Position numbers and translations under genes: made by a program. From Eutreptiella sp. 'Long Island Sound 2002' (lineage: Eukaryota > Euglenozoa > Euglenophyceae > Eutreptiales > Eutreptiaceae), in NCBI GenBank assembly GCA_964036045.1, contig OZ038381.1, forward strand, positions 137,174,306 through 137,238,305: a stretch of DNA of 64,000 bases, written 5' to 3'. The notes beneath the pieces are model-generated. The model was not told the origin of the DNA. It saw only the letters and a program-made list of their open reading frames with translations, and did no database searches. Shown here in pieces: positions 32,001 through 41,291 of this stretch. Every line of letters begins with the position of its first letter. The first letter of the stretch is position 1.

Positions 32001-33649
32001 GGGGGCACTCCCCCACCCGCAAACACTCCTGGATTGCCCGCAGCATCGGCCGGACACACTCCTCCTGCAGCGTCTTGTAGACTTCCACTGGCAGGCCGTC
32101 AGCCCCTGGTGCAGATCCCTCCTTCATTCTCTCTAAGGCCGCCACTACAGTCGCCTCTGTCAAGTGCTGCATGATGGACGGCACAGCCCTCCGCAAGCCG
32201 GCTGGGATCGGCAATGACTCCATCCACTCCGCGCACTGTTGCTCAGTTACGGCTGAATTTCTAGTGATCCCCCCCCAGAACCCCTTAAATGCCTGTGCTA
32301 TGGCAGTCGGATCCGTCACTCTGTAACCCTTCGCATCCTTGATCGATGACATGTTTTTTCTTGCTTGCAGCTCTCTCATGAGTTTCAGCACCCTGTGCCT
32401 CCTTTCTTGCTTTTTTTGGCTTCGCTCCTGCTTAGTGAGCAGCTCTCGCTTAAGGGTCTGAGTCATACAGTGCTTCCATTCGTAATTCGTTTCATCCTGC
32501 CACAGTGTTGCCAGTACTGCATATGCTTGTCTCGCGGACTCTGGCGCCAGCCCCCTGTCCTGTAATAGTTCCCATCCTTCGGTTGGGACTGATACGGGCG
32601 TCGCCCTTCGTAAGATCGCACTTAGCGTGGACTCCATCCGTTTGGGATGTCGCCTGCGCCATGCAATTCCTTCAGATTGTAGCAGCGCAATCAATTGGTC
32701 CCACCACTGCATTACGGTGTCTGGCTCCCGGAGATGGTTGATTTGGTCAATTTTTCTTTTAATGTCGCCCACCCACTGCCTCTGCATCAGCTAGCATTTC
32801 CACCGGGAACCTGAATCGCGGTGCAACCCGCTGCTGCTGTTGCCTGCCCATCTGGCATATCACTGTACGGTGATCCGACTGCTGCGCCACCGAGGTGTAG
32901 GCACTTAGTATAAAGCCCCGCAGGTTCTCCGACACATGGATTTTGTCCAGCCTCCGGGGCCTCCACCTGGTGCAGTCCCGTCGGCGCCAGTCATAAGTGT
33001 ACCCCAAGGGTCTGTCCTCCCTCTCCCCGTGCAATACATCCCATACGTCACACATTCCCGCGGATGTTAGACACTGTGCCTCTTGTGCCCGCGCCAACCG
33101 ATTGTATTTGGCCTTGATTTTGCTCTCCTTGACCCCCATATTGTCAAGCTCTGGGATCATGTACGAGTTGTGGTCACAGAGCATGATCACTGGTAGCGCC
33201 CTGCCTTTCAGGTGAGTTTCAATTTTTTCCCATTGCCTCTGCCTCTCTGGTGCCTCATGATGAAGATGGCCTGCTACCACCAGCACCTTCGTGGTGGTCA
33301 CATGCTCCAGCTCCCCAATCACGATCCTGTGTCCCACGTGTGCCTGTGATACCAGTCTCCAATGCAAATGTGACCATAACAGCATTACTCCCCCCCGATA
33401 GCCCTGGGGGGTAGGGACAGCTGCCACCCCAAAGCCCTGCTTTTCGAGCCAGAATCTTTGAGATTCCATCTCCGGGCTCGTCCAGATGTGGTGCTCCTGC
33501 ACCGCGCATATGTGAATGTGCTGGTCCTTCAGCAGCCGGACCAGCAGCCTTCGTCGTTGCTCCTTACAACTCGCTGGCCGCGCCAGCCACCCATTTACAT
33601 GGGACGTGGCCGCTGCTGTGTGGCCTACGAGCCATCCCTCGTCACTCAT
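29090..33649 (-). CDS. L3 ORF2 polyprotein: endonuclease, RT, CCHC, RNase H
   Basis: Endonuclease (33,649 to about 32,790): HICAVQEHHIW, VIMLCDHNSYM, then SDHRTVICQMG. RT: DMRPIALQNVVFKWLATVV (the RPI block), SSQKGFMKGRRMLDH, motif A LLVDFSKAYDAVQH, motif B GSGIRQGDPLSAAIFAL, motif C LLYADDLLISF (31,452-31,463). Thumb: RQRYLGIQLGQVTSAQAF. Zinc knuckle: CVLCDVLETTRHAVAFC. RNase H: VCFTDGSRTE, GRAELRGVLAAV, IVTDSEIVLAGL, WVPSHAGVEGNEQADK, so D-E-D-D is complete. An acidic tail ends at TAA 29,090. All catalytic residues are present, yet the gene has a frame change near 32,765, homopolymer shifts (A8 and C9), one TGA and one TAG. It is recently active, mildly decayed or affected by sequencing indels. 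Confidence 0.88.
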
Positions 33650-35214
33650 CTCTTCCTCTTGTTGAACTTGATCACGTCACACTCCATCGGAGACGTATCT
33701 GACGCCGCACCGGAGCTCTGGGACTTATGCTGCAAGTCCCCTTGCCTTGTTCCTCCAGCCTTTGCTCTGCGGGCCGCATACTCTGCGCTCGATATGACTT
33801 GCATGACACATCCTCCATCAGACGCCCTGAACACTGAGCCATTGAGCTCTTTCACGCTGTGCGCCGGCACAGATAGGCGCCACGTCATCGTTCGTATTTC
33901 TCCAACTGACCATCGCATCCTCTTCAGCACCACTTTGTCCAGGCCAGCCGTGCCCAAGACATCCGAGAGTGCTGGCATACCCCACCACGGAGGAACTTTG
34001 ATGAGGAACGCGTTCGCCGTGTCTCCCCACTCCAGTGGACAGTCTGCTATGGCCTCCGCACAGTCTTCTGGGTTGAGAAAGAAACCTGTGGACTCGTCTT
34101 TCACCTTCAGCCCATATGTGGTGGTCGCCTTCTCCAGCTGCTCGGTGAAGAGCGCATTCGACTCCTTGCTGAGGCCAACGCGGATCTTGTTGAATCCTAC
34201 CACCTGTATCGCCACCCCAGACGACACCTTCAGGACTCCTTCGGGCTTGTGCTCCCAGAACATTGCCAAGACATAGCTAAAGAGGAAAGCCGCGTGCTCT
34301 CCCCTCTTTTCCGCTGAGATATACAACTCATATCTATGCTCTTTGTCGTCAACGCCGTCCCCTTTGTACCACCGCAATGGCATCACACTAAACCGTGCCT
34401 TGCGTCCAAACATCTCAAATAGTCGGTGTCCATCTGCCAGCTTCAATTTGCAAAACAGGTACCTGGATTGCCTGGTGTCTGCACCTGGGACCACCACTGC
34501 CTGAGCCTTTGTGATATTGAGCTCGTCAAACAGCTCTGCCTCCCAATCTTGCCTGTACTGGACCACAGTCATTTTATCATCCTCTGCTGGCCCCTGGAAA
34601 ACACGGACATTGGTATCCTCTCCTGGCATGAACATCCTCAACTGCCGGAACTTTGGCTGCTGCTGTGACTGCCTGCTCTCTGGCGTTGATCGCAGCACCC
34701 ACGCCAGCAGCTGCTTTTTTAGCACAATGGACCCCAGCGGCCGGTCTGCCTGGACGACGATGCACGGGTTAAACGTGACATTGCCTGTGACTGCCAGCGC
34801 CTGATTCAAGAACGGTTCCGGGCTGTCCTGTACATCTTCAAACAGCACCAGCGTCAACTTATTGAGCTTGTCCACCCGAGCAATTAATTTCTGCATCACC
34901 TCATTGACACTCGCCATCTCAGACCCAAATGCACACACTGTGACGTTAGGATGTGCCCCGTGGAATATCTTGGTCAACTGTGATGTCTCAGCCCTGTTGA
35001 CAATGGACAGCTTGTACGACACAGCCCCATTGTCCGAATCTGCTCCTTTCTTCACCCAGAATTGATCTTGAAGCCAGTAGTCCGTATCGTCAATCCCAGA
35101 CAGTACGACCAGCTGCTTGCTGTCCCAGGGGACGATGACGTCATCCCCAACCGTTGCCTCTGCGACACGCAAGTCGGCACCCGCTTGGCCTGACTGTGAC
35201 GCGCGCTGCGACAT
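33646..35214 (-). CDS. L3 ORF1 protein, 522 residues
   Basis: A single uninterrupted frame from ATG 35,214 to TGA 33,646. It has no Cys knuckle. It has a balanced, folded-looking sequence (for example VLSGIDDTDYWLQDQFWVKK and RYELYISAEKRGEHAAFLF) and a basic C-terminus ending FNKRKR. By position it is the ORF1 of L3, which in LINEs coats the element RNA and acts as a nucleic-acid chaperone; no RRM or coiled-coil signature is certain here. Its stop codon overlaps the ORF2 start (ATGA, 33,649-33,646), a layout used for termination-reinitiation. Codon use contains no TAG. It could be of another origin captured into a LINE, but the overlap argues that it is a native ORF1. Confidence 0.75.
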   Translation of the reverse strand: MSQRASQSGQAGADLRVAEATVGDDVIVPWDSKQLVVLSGIDDTDYWLQDQFWVKKGADSDNGAVSYKLSIVNRAETSQLTKIFHGAHPNVTVCAFGSEMASVNEVMQKLIARVDKLNKLTLVLFEDVQDSPEPFLNQALAVTGNVTFNPCIVVQADRPLGSIVLKKQLLAWVLRSTPESRQSQQQPKFRQLRMFMPGEDTNVRVFQGPAEDDKMTVVQYRQDWEAELFDELNITKAQAVVVPGADTRQSRYLFCKLKLADGHRLFEMFGRKARFSVMPLRWYKGDGVDDKEHRYELYISAEKRGEHAAFLFSYVLAMFWEHKPEGVLKVSSGVAIQVVGFNKIRVGLSKESNALFTEQLEKATTTYGLKVKDESTGFFLNPEDCAEAIADCPLEWGDTANAFLIKVPPWWGMPALSDVLGTAGLDKVVLKRMRWSVGEIRTMTWRLSVPAHSVKELNGSVFRASDGGCVMQVISSAEYAARRAKAGGTRQGDLQHKSQSSGAASDTSPMECDVIKFNKRKR

Positions 35215-35290
35215 GACCTTCGGCGTCCGCTCAGCAGTGACCCCACACGGGGCTTTGCATTTGCATTAAGAAGACACCGAAAAAAAATAG

Positions 35291-35371
35291 ACACTCAGAA
35301 AGTGTCGGCGTCCCCTTGGGGGGGGGGGGGCATCTGAGGGGGGGGTTCAGGGAGGGCGAATGGGGGTATAG
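35291..35371. other. G-rich target region left of E2
   Basis: Short G-run spacer between the 5' end of L3 and E2. It ends with the TATAG target duplication (35,367-35,371). The same kind of G-rich DNA continues beyond the right end of E2, consistent with insertion into one G-rich site. Confidence 0.6.
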
Positions 35372-35397
35372 CTTAGGCCACGCTAACTGCCCACCCC
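35372..35397 (+). repeat. E2 left terminal inverted repeat
   Basis: Begins CTTAGGCCACGCTAACT; pairs with 38,773-38,798 on the minus strand with two mismatches. Confidence 0.9.
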
Positions 35398-35834
35398 CCT
35401 ACCCACAGGCTGGGCTCCGCGGGGCCATATTGTACCCCCCCCCCAAAAAAAGCAGGGTATGAATTCTGCACCTAGGGGACCCCTTGCACCTGGTAGGAAA
35501 AAATGAGTATCTCTATTTACCTAAAATGCCATTCTCATGTAACCACACCCCGGTTGTCAAAACACAATAAGCATGCATGCATATTGGAAAAGCAAAGTAA
35601 GAACGAAGGTTTCTGGAATACAACAAACCTTTCCCGTGTTACACACAAATGTATCATCCACCAAGGCGATGCAGTGCAAGAAGTAGGGTAGCACACGCTT
35701 GGCAGAGGTTGATGCACCCTGTGTGTGCCCAAAAATTGTCAATTGACAGTCACTCAAATTCATGCATCATAATCAAGGTCTCTATTTGCCATCAATGAGA
35801 CCTGTGGGCAAAATGTCTTCCAGCTTTACAAAAA

Positions 35835-35900
35835 TGTAAAAACGAACCGTGTATTCCGGGAAACACCTGAACCCGGGCGAAATTTCCTCCGGCTTTAGTA
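35835..35900 (-). repeat. E2 left subterminal repeat
   Basis: The plus strand reads CCCGGGCGAAATTTCCTCC at about 35,872, the reverse complement of the right-side motif. A weaker relative, GGCAAAATGTCTTCCAGC, lies near 35,808. Confidence 0.75.
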
Positions 35901-36021
35901 CAAAACAAAAAAACAATGCGCAAAATGCCAATAGTATCCGCAGAGACATCGCAGAACCGCATTGTGACGTGTAACAGGGAAAACATACAACACATCAGTC
36001 AGAGCACACACCACTGTCACT

Positions 36022-38243
36022 CTATCGCCGCTTCCTCAGGCCAGGTGCCTTTGGTTTGGCACCCTTACCAGTAAACAGCCCACCATTTGCTTGTGGTGCC
36101 TGGTCACCAGGCATCTCACTGTTAGCACTACTAGTGGCACCACGTCCATTCTGTGTCTGCTGGGACGGTGTGACGTGGGCTGCAAACGTGCCCAGCGCCT
36201 TGTTGGGTGGAGGCTTTGATTCAGGCTTGGGGCTCCACTGTGAGGGGCTTGCTCCATCCTTTCGTGCCCTCCCCTTGCTTGCCGGGTAACTTTTTTTTTG
36301 GGGGGGGGGTTTGGGACTCACCGTCCTCTTCCTCTAGTTGGGTGGCCTCCTCTTCTTGCTGTACATACCTCCTTCCCGTACAATCTACTGGAAACCCATC
36401 TGCAAGGTCCGCACACACTCGGTCCCACTGGATTGGTGCCATAGTGTCGTCGTACGACACAGCAGCCCTCAAATAAGTAACAAATGACTCAGGAATAGAC
36501 TTCTCCTCAGACAAGTATGCAACTAAATGTTCAGAGGAAACATCTTTGAATGGACAGGGCTGCAGAAAAAGCTGGCTGTCGTGTGCATATCATTACCCAT
36601 GTACTATTCTGCTGAATCAAATCCAAAGCATACAGCAAATGACAGAACACTTCAACAGGAATGGCGGTCGTCAAGGGGCCCTGAATATAAGGAAGATATC
36701 GAGGTAGGCGTGCAGAAAATTGGTGCAGACTACACAGTGCAAGAGGAGTTTGTCGCATGCTGTACAGTGCTGATGGCTTGGACAAGTTGTGCACACATAC
36801 ATCGGCATGGAAAAATTCCTCGGCACAGGCAGCTTTCAGGTTGCTAACATAGGCCCGAACATCAGCAGTCTCACGAGTGATCATCATCAAGACATTATTC
36901 ATTCCAATGCATTCTTTTGCAGCTGCACTGGGATGCAGAGAGCGACCGTTCCAGTTACATTCACACACAAGAACCCCTAGTGCTAGAAGTGCTGGGCAGT
37001 ACGAGTATAACAGGGCCTTCAGGGCTAAAAGACATTTCAGACCCAGTCTTTGAGCATCAGACAACTCAGCAAGATTACTCATTAGGACCTGAGTGGTACT
37101 ATCAAGCCGTGCTTTGTTAGCAGCTGTAGCCAGGAACAAACCAACAATGGTTTTTTCCATGTGACGCAGTTTGACTTTCATGGGCACCAAAGCTCCTGCC
37201 TTCAGGTCCCAACCCTGCTCAAAAAATTTGATAATAGGGGCAAATGCCATACAGGTTATTTCCACGGAATACTTATATCGGTGCCAGACACCGTAAGGCA
37301 ACGGGTGTCCCAGCAAAAACTGGTCTACGTGCCAGGGGGCATAGCTTGCTCCGAACAACATTTTCAGGAGTGGGTAAAAGATCTTCATGTCAATCAGAAA
37401 TGGCACACTCCGTCCCGTGTTCACCCGCAAGCATTCTAGCCCCCTGACAAACTCCAATAACTCAACATGACTTCCGGATTCCAGGTGTGATAACACAAAG
37501 GGCCTCCGGTTGAGGGATACCACAGCATTGCGAGCATGGTCCAGAGTTCCACAAACCCAGGTCCGCACAATAGGCCCATCTGGGACTGTACTCCTTTGCA
37601 ACAGCAACCCAACACAGCGAACAAGGTAGTCAACAACCCCGGGTATACGTTCTGCAACAGCATCCAGACCGGGCAGACCGTGGTACTGGGGCAGCTCAGT
37701 AGCGTGCAACACACCGACAACAGTCACATTCAAAGTCTTATCGGGGCTATGGGGGTCCATCCCATTGATGTAGCGACGGTAATTGTCGAACCACAGTGTA
37801 ATGTGCTGTCTCTCAAATGAATCCCATAGGCATGAAGCTTGAACACAGGCCTGGGCCGAGATAGTAGGGGCATTGATAGTGCATTCCCCTGCCATTGCTA
37901 GCTTACGGCGGATGGACTAGGTCATTGCACCGCGATATGAGGCTCCAATGGCTCTCTCAGCATGGAGATATTTCAGCACTGACACAATGTTATACAGTAA
38001 GAAAGCTTGCTTTTGCAAAACCAACAACCATCTTGGTGGACGACTAGAACCCTAGGCAGCCCGCACACGCCCAACATTACGTCTAGTCTTTCTATTGTGA
38101 TGCAAATCCGGTGCCAGCTGCAGCAGCGGGAGTGTCCTCCCTTTGTTCAATGCCACTCGAATGACAGCCTTCGGGGTACAAATGCGAGTACCCCCCACGT
38201 CTGTTTGAAGAAAGCGCACATCAATCATGTCTCGTAGCCACAT
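36022..38243 (-). CDS. E2 transposase-like protein
   Basis: A good start is ATG 38,243 (MWLRDMIDVRFLQTDVGG). The frame reads on through TAG 38,052 (after GRVRAA) and TAG 37,917 (after YRGAMT), with fully coherent text between (WLLVLQKQAFLLYNIVSVLK). From 37,895 a 454-residue open run follows with HITLWFDNYRRYINGMDPHS and DKTLNVTVVGVLHATELPQY. The D-N followed by a basic/aromatic stretch and then a beta strand looks like the second catalytic Asp region of a DDE transposase (Asp at about 37,786). Further blocks are RSVPFLIDMKIFYPLLKML and HRYKYSVEITCMAFAPIIKF. The frame shifts at the T9/G10 run (36,291-36,309) into a basic Pro/Lys tail ending GLRKRR. Role inferred from location within the TIRs; the complete catalytic triad is not assigned. 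Confidence 0.65.
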
Positions 38244-38317
38244 TGGCAGAAGCACCCCTAAGAGGCAATGAACAGAACCCAACAGAGGTACCTTCGTGTA
38301 GGCAAAGGGTGTCAAGG

Positions 38318-38605
38318 CAAGCTGGAAGAAATTTCGCCCAGGTTCAACTTTATCCACTGCCCGGCCTAAGTGACAGTGAGGCAAAGGGCAACATATCAGG
38401 CACAGGGGAAGCAAAGAAACAACAGGGGGGGGGGCTGGAAGAAGTTTCGCCCAGGATCACTGATTGGTGTTTTTGACCTATGCATTTTGCAGAAGAGGCG
38501 GAGCTGGGGGAAATTTCGGCGAGGATCATCCACACATCAAAGTATGTATACCTCTTTTGCTATCCGGGGGGGCTTGGGGAAATTTCGCCCAGGTCTGAGC
38601 AATTT
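38318..38605 (+). repeat. E2 right subterminal repeats
   Basis: Four copies of a word close to GGRAGAAATTTCGCCCAGG, at about 38,322, 38,433, 38,502 and 38,575, spaced 70-110 bp and all in one orientation. An inverse copy is in the left subterminal region. Such arrays are typical binding sites for the transposase of TIR elements. Confidence 0.82.
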
Positions 38606-38772
38606 CGCAAATAGAGACAGCGAATTGGAGTTTCAAAGTGTGTATGCACAGGACACGCAATAAATGTAGAATTATTCTTCACCACGCATTATAGTACAGG
38701 TGACACATGGAAAACATAGGCACAAAAACGAGACACAGAAAAGGCGACAAAGTGCACATGTTTGGGTCGTAA

Positions 38773-38798
38773 GGGGCGGGTAGTTAGCGTGGCCTAAG
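38773..38798 (-). repeat. E2 right terminal inverted repeat
   Basis: Partner of 35,372-35,397, followed directly by TATAG. Confidence 0.9.
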
Positions 38799-41291
38799 TA
38801 TAGGAGGGGCTAGGGGGGGGGGGGGGCTCCGGGAGGGTTGGTTGGGGGGGGGGGTCCAAGTGGGGCAATTCGGGGTGGTTGGGGGGGGCTCCAGGTAGGG
38901 CGATTTGGGGTGTTGGGGGGGGGGGGCACAGGCTCCCCTTACCTCGCCTTGCCCCCCCTCTAACCATACCATCACCATAAACCCAACCCTAACCTTTGCA
39001 GCCAGTTGGTTTGGCCAAGCCATGTTCATTGGGCTCTGGGATGGGATTCTGACACTAGCCTAGGGTGAGAGCTAGGGCTAGGGTTAGGGCTAGGATCACC
39101 CAGCTGGTGGAACCAGTCTTGGTTTTATAACCCTTTTTAGTGTCTGGGCTGGACCTACCAGGTTTAGCAGCAGCAGCAGCAGCAGCAAGCAGCAAGCAAG
39201 CAAGCGGCTGCACGCGCGAAATGGGGAAAAATTTGAACTGCGTCACGGGGCTTAAGATTCGGGTGAAATTTTGGTGGATGATACCTATGGGTGTGAAGTA
39301 CAATCACACAAAGTTTGAGCAAGAAATTTAACGGTGGCGGCCGGGAATGGCATTCGCAAGTGGCGGACCTCAATTTCAAAAGCTGCAGTTTAGGGCCAAA
39401 AAAAGCCACTTTTGGGTCAAAACGGCCAAACGAAGGGAAACGGTGGGTACAGTCCACGTGCGGGTTGACTTCCCCATGTCAAGGAGCTCTTTGCGGCATG
39501 ATATGTGCCGGAGACGGCCCAAAAAGGCCCCCAGAAGCTCAAAATGCCGACAGCCACAAACCAAGAATAGGCCATATCTTTGGCTACATGGCACAAAATG
39601 CGATTCCGAGGGCACGTACTCCACCCGCAACCCCCCACTTTTTGTGGTTTCCCAAACAGACGCCTAGACCCCAATACCTAGGTCCACTAGGCCGCGGCAA
39701 GCTGCAAGCTCAAGCCCAAACAGGTGGGTGCCCAAATGGGTCAACAGGGTCGAGCAGGGGCAAAAAGATGACTTTTCTCAGAAACGATCCTAGATCGTGT
39801 GCGACACTAAAACAAGTGTTTTTGGATCGTTTTGAGCTTGTAGTGGCCCATTTTGGTCCTCCGAAAATCCCAAAATGCCTTGAAAATGGGGTGTTTTGGG
39901 ACCAAAAATGGGTCAAAAGTGGGTCAAAAACGCATTTTTACAAACCTCATCCTGGACAATTTGGGGTGCACAAACGGGTGAAATGAGCCCATTTTGAGCC
40001 CATTTTGGAGCATTTTGGCCCCTCAGAAGTTCAAAAAGCCTTGAAAGTGGGCCTCGTGGTGATGGGGTTCACTTGCAAGCTGATTTTACTTTGTCAAGAG
40101 CCATCAATATTTGAATCATTCTTGATGTCCCTCACCAGTCATAGCTGATGTTCCCTCCCCCACCAGCTCGGTCCCAATATTCAGTCTTGATTAGGGTCAG
40201 GGTTAGGCGTAGGGATAGGAGTAGGCTGAGGGTTGGGGGTGGGTGTTAGAGTCAAGGTGGGGTTGAAGGATAGTGTTGGGGCGCGAATTGGACAAAATTT
40301 TCCTTAGGGCACCTTTGGTGTTCATGTAGCATCGGGCGCCTTACGCGCCCATGGACGCCTGAGGGCGACACCTTTGGCAACCAAGTGTTGGCCGAAGGCC
40401 CCTAGGGGGGGGGGGGGGGAGGTGGCGTCCCAGGACCCGCGGAGTCGACCCCCCCCTCCCCGTGGTGCCCCCCCAACCTTGGCTGGCGGCACAAGTTGGT
40501 GGCCCCGCCCCCCACACCCGGCAGCCGTGCATGGGGCCCTGACGAGGCCTCCCGCATCCCCCCCCCCCACCCCGTGCACCCCCTGCCCGGCCCGTCCCAT
40601 CCCCAGCAGGACGCGCGCGTCCCCCTCCCCCCTCCCCCCTCCTCACCCAACGTGCGGCACGGCGACGGGCCTGCCCCCCCCGGCCGGCCCGCAAATGCGG
40701 CGGGGTGTGCACTGCATGCACGGCCGGCCGATATGCGGAGTCGTTGGGGCAGCCATCGAGCGCCCCCTGGGCGGCCTCTGAGCCTCAAGATCGGCCCTCA
40801 AATCAAATCAAATCAAATCAAATCCATACCCCCCCAGTACCCCCCCCCATACCTCCCCCTGTACCCCCCCCCGTACCTCCCCCCCATACCCCCCCTTACC
40901 CCCCTCCCCGTACCTCTGAGGTACGGAGGGGGGGGGGGGTAACTTCTTGCCGTATATATGTCATCGGGATGATCTTGGCTCTTGTGATTGGACACCGGCT
41001 GTGCAAGTGGCAAGATGGCGTGACTCTTGCGCTGAATGTTTCTGCTTCACTTGACTCAGAAGTATGAGGCAAAGAGTGGAGCTCTAGCACAGACAATGCG
41101 GAGACGGCTGCAAGAGATAGGATGCTTGGGTCGGGGGTGGGGGGGGCAGAGGGGGAAAGATCTCTGTGGGAGGCAGAGGGGAGAAATCTTGTGTCGGAAG
41201 TTTGGGGCGCTTCGGCACCTTACGAGTTGAAAAAGAGGAGACCTTAGGCGTAAATGGGTGCAGGAGCTTGGGGTGCATGAGCCATCCCTAC
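38799..41291. other. No gene supported; low-complexity and degenerate repeat DNA
   Basis: G-runs (38,811-38,940), telomere-like words, a CAG run (39,167-39,186), purine/pyrimidine blocks with repeated CATTTTGG or AAAATG words (39,370-40,020), C-runs (40,400-40,920) and an (AAATC)n microsatellite (40,799-40,823). Long proline- or glycine-rich frames over the C/G tracts are artefacts of composition. Confidence 0.55.
39064..39094 (+). repeat. Interstitial telomere-like words
   Basis: GCTAGGGCTAGGGTTAGGGC and, nearby, AACCCAACCCTAACC (38,980-38,995). Degenerate GGGTTAGG or GGGATAGG words also occur at 40,190-40,240. They are too short and variable to be telomeres. Confidence 0.6.

Larger units (their letters stand above)
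28965..35290 (-). mobile_element. L3: near-complete LINE with ORF1 and ORF2
   Basis: A minus-strand non-LTR retrotransposon: 5'-UTR from about 35,290, ORF1 (35,214-33,646), then ORF2 (33,649-29,090) with endonuclease, RT, CCHC zinc knuckle and RNase H in that order. ORF1 and ORF2 overlap as ATGA. The 3' end is not sharply defined and no A tail is visible. The 5' end lies close to DNA transposon E2. Breaks are a frame change near 32,765, an A8 run (31,337-31,344), TGA at 30,834, TAG at 30,510 and a C9 run (29,893-29,901). The domain architecture fits RNase H-bearing LINEs of the I/Tad/RTE-like groups seen in algae and fungi. Confidence 0.88.
35372..38798 (-). mobile_element. E2: 3,427-bp TIR DNA transposon
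   Basis: The left end starts CTTAGGCCACGCTAACTGCC. The right end, read on the minus strand, starts CTTAGGCCACGCTAACTACC. 24 of the first 26 positions match, and the similarity continues weakly in C-rich sequence. TATAG flanks both ends directly (35,367-35,371 and 38,799-38,803), a 5-bp target duplication. Just inside the ends lie repeated GAAATTTCGCCC words in inverse orientation at the two sides. One gene on the minus strand fills the middle. TIRs, target duplication, subterminal repeats and a single gene make an autonomous DNA transposon likely. The family is not identified. Confidence 0.88.

Noticed and set aside
38980-40240. Telomere
   Set aside because: Words such as GGGTTAGGG are few, degenerate and interspersed; there is no array and unique sequence continues on both sides.
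40341-40942. Long Pro/Gly/Arg-rich open frames on both strands
   Set aside because: They translate C/G homopolymers and simple repeats, are open on both strands and have no folded-looking block.
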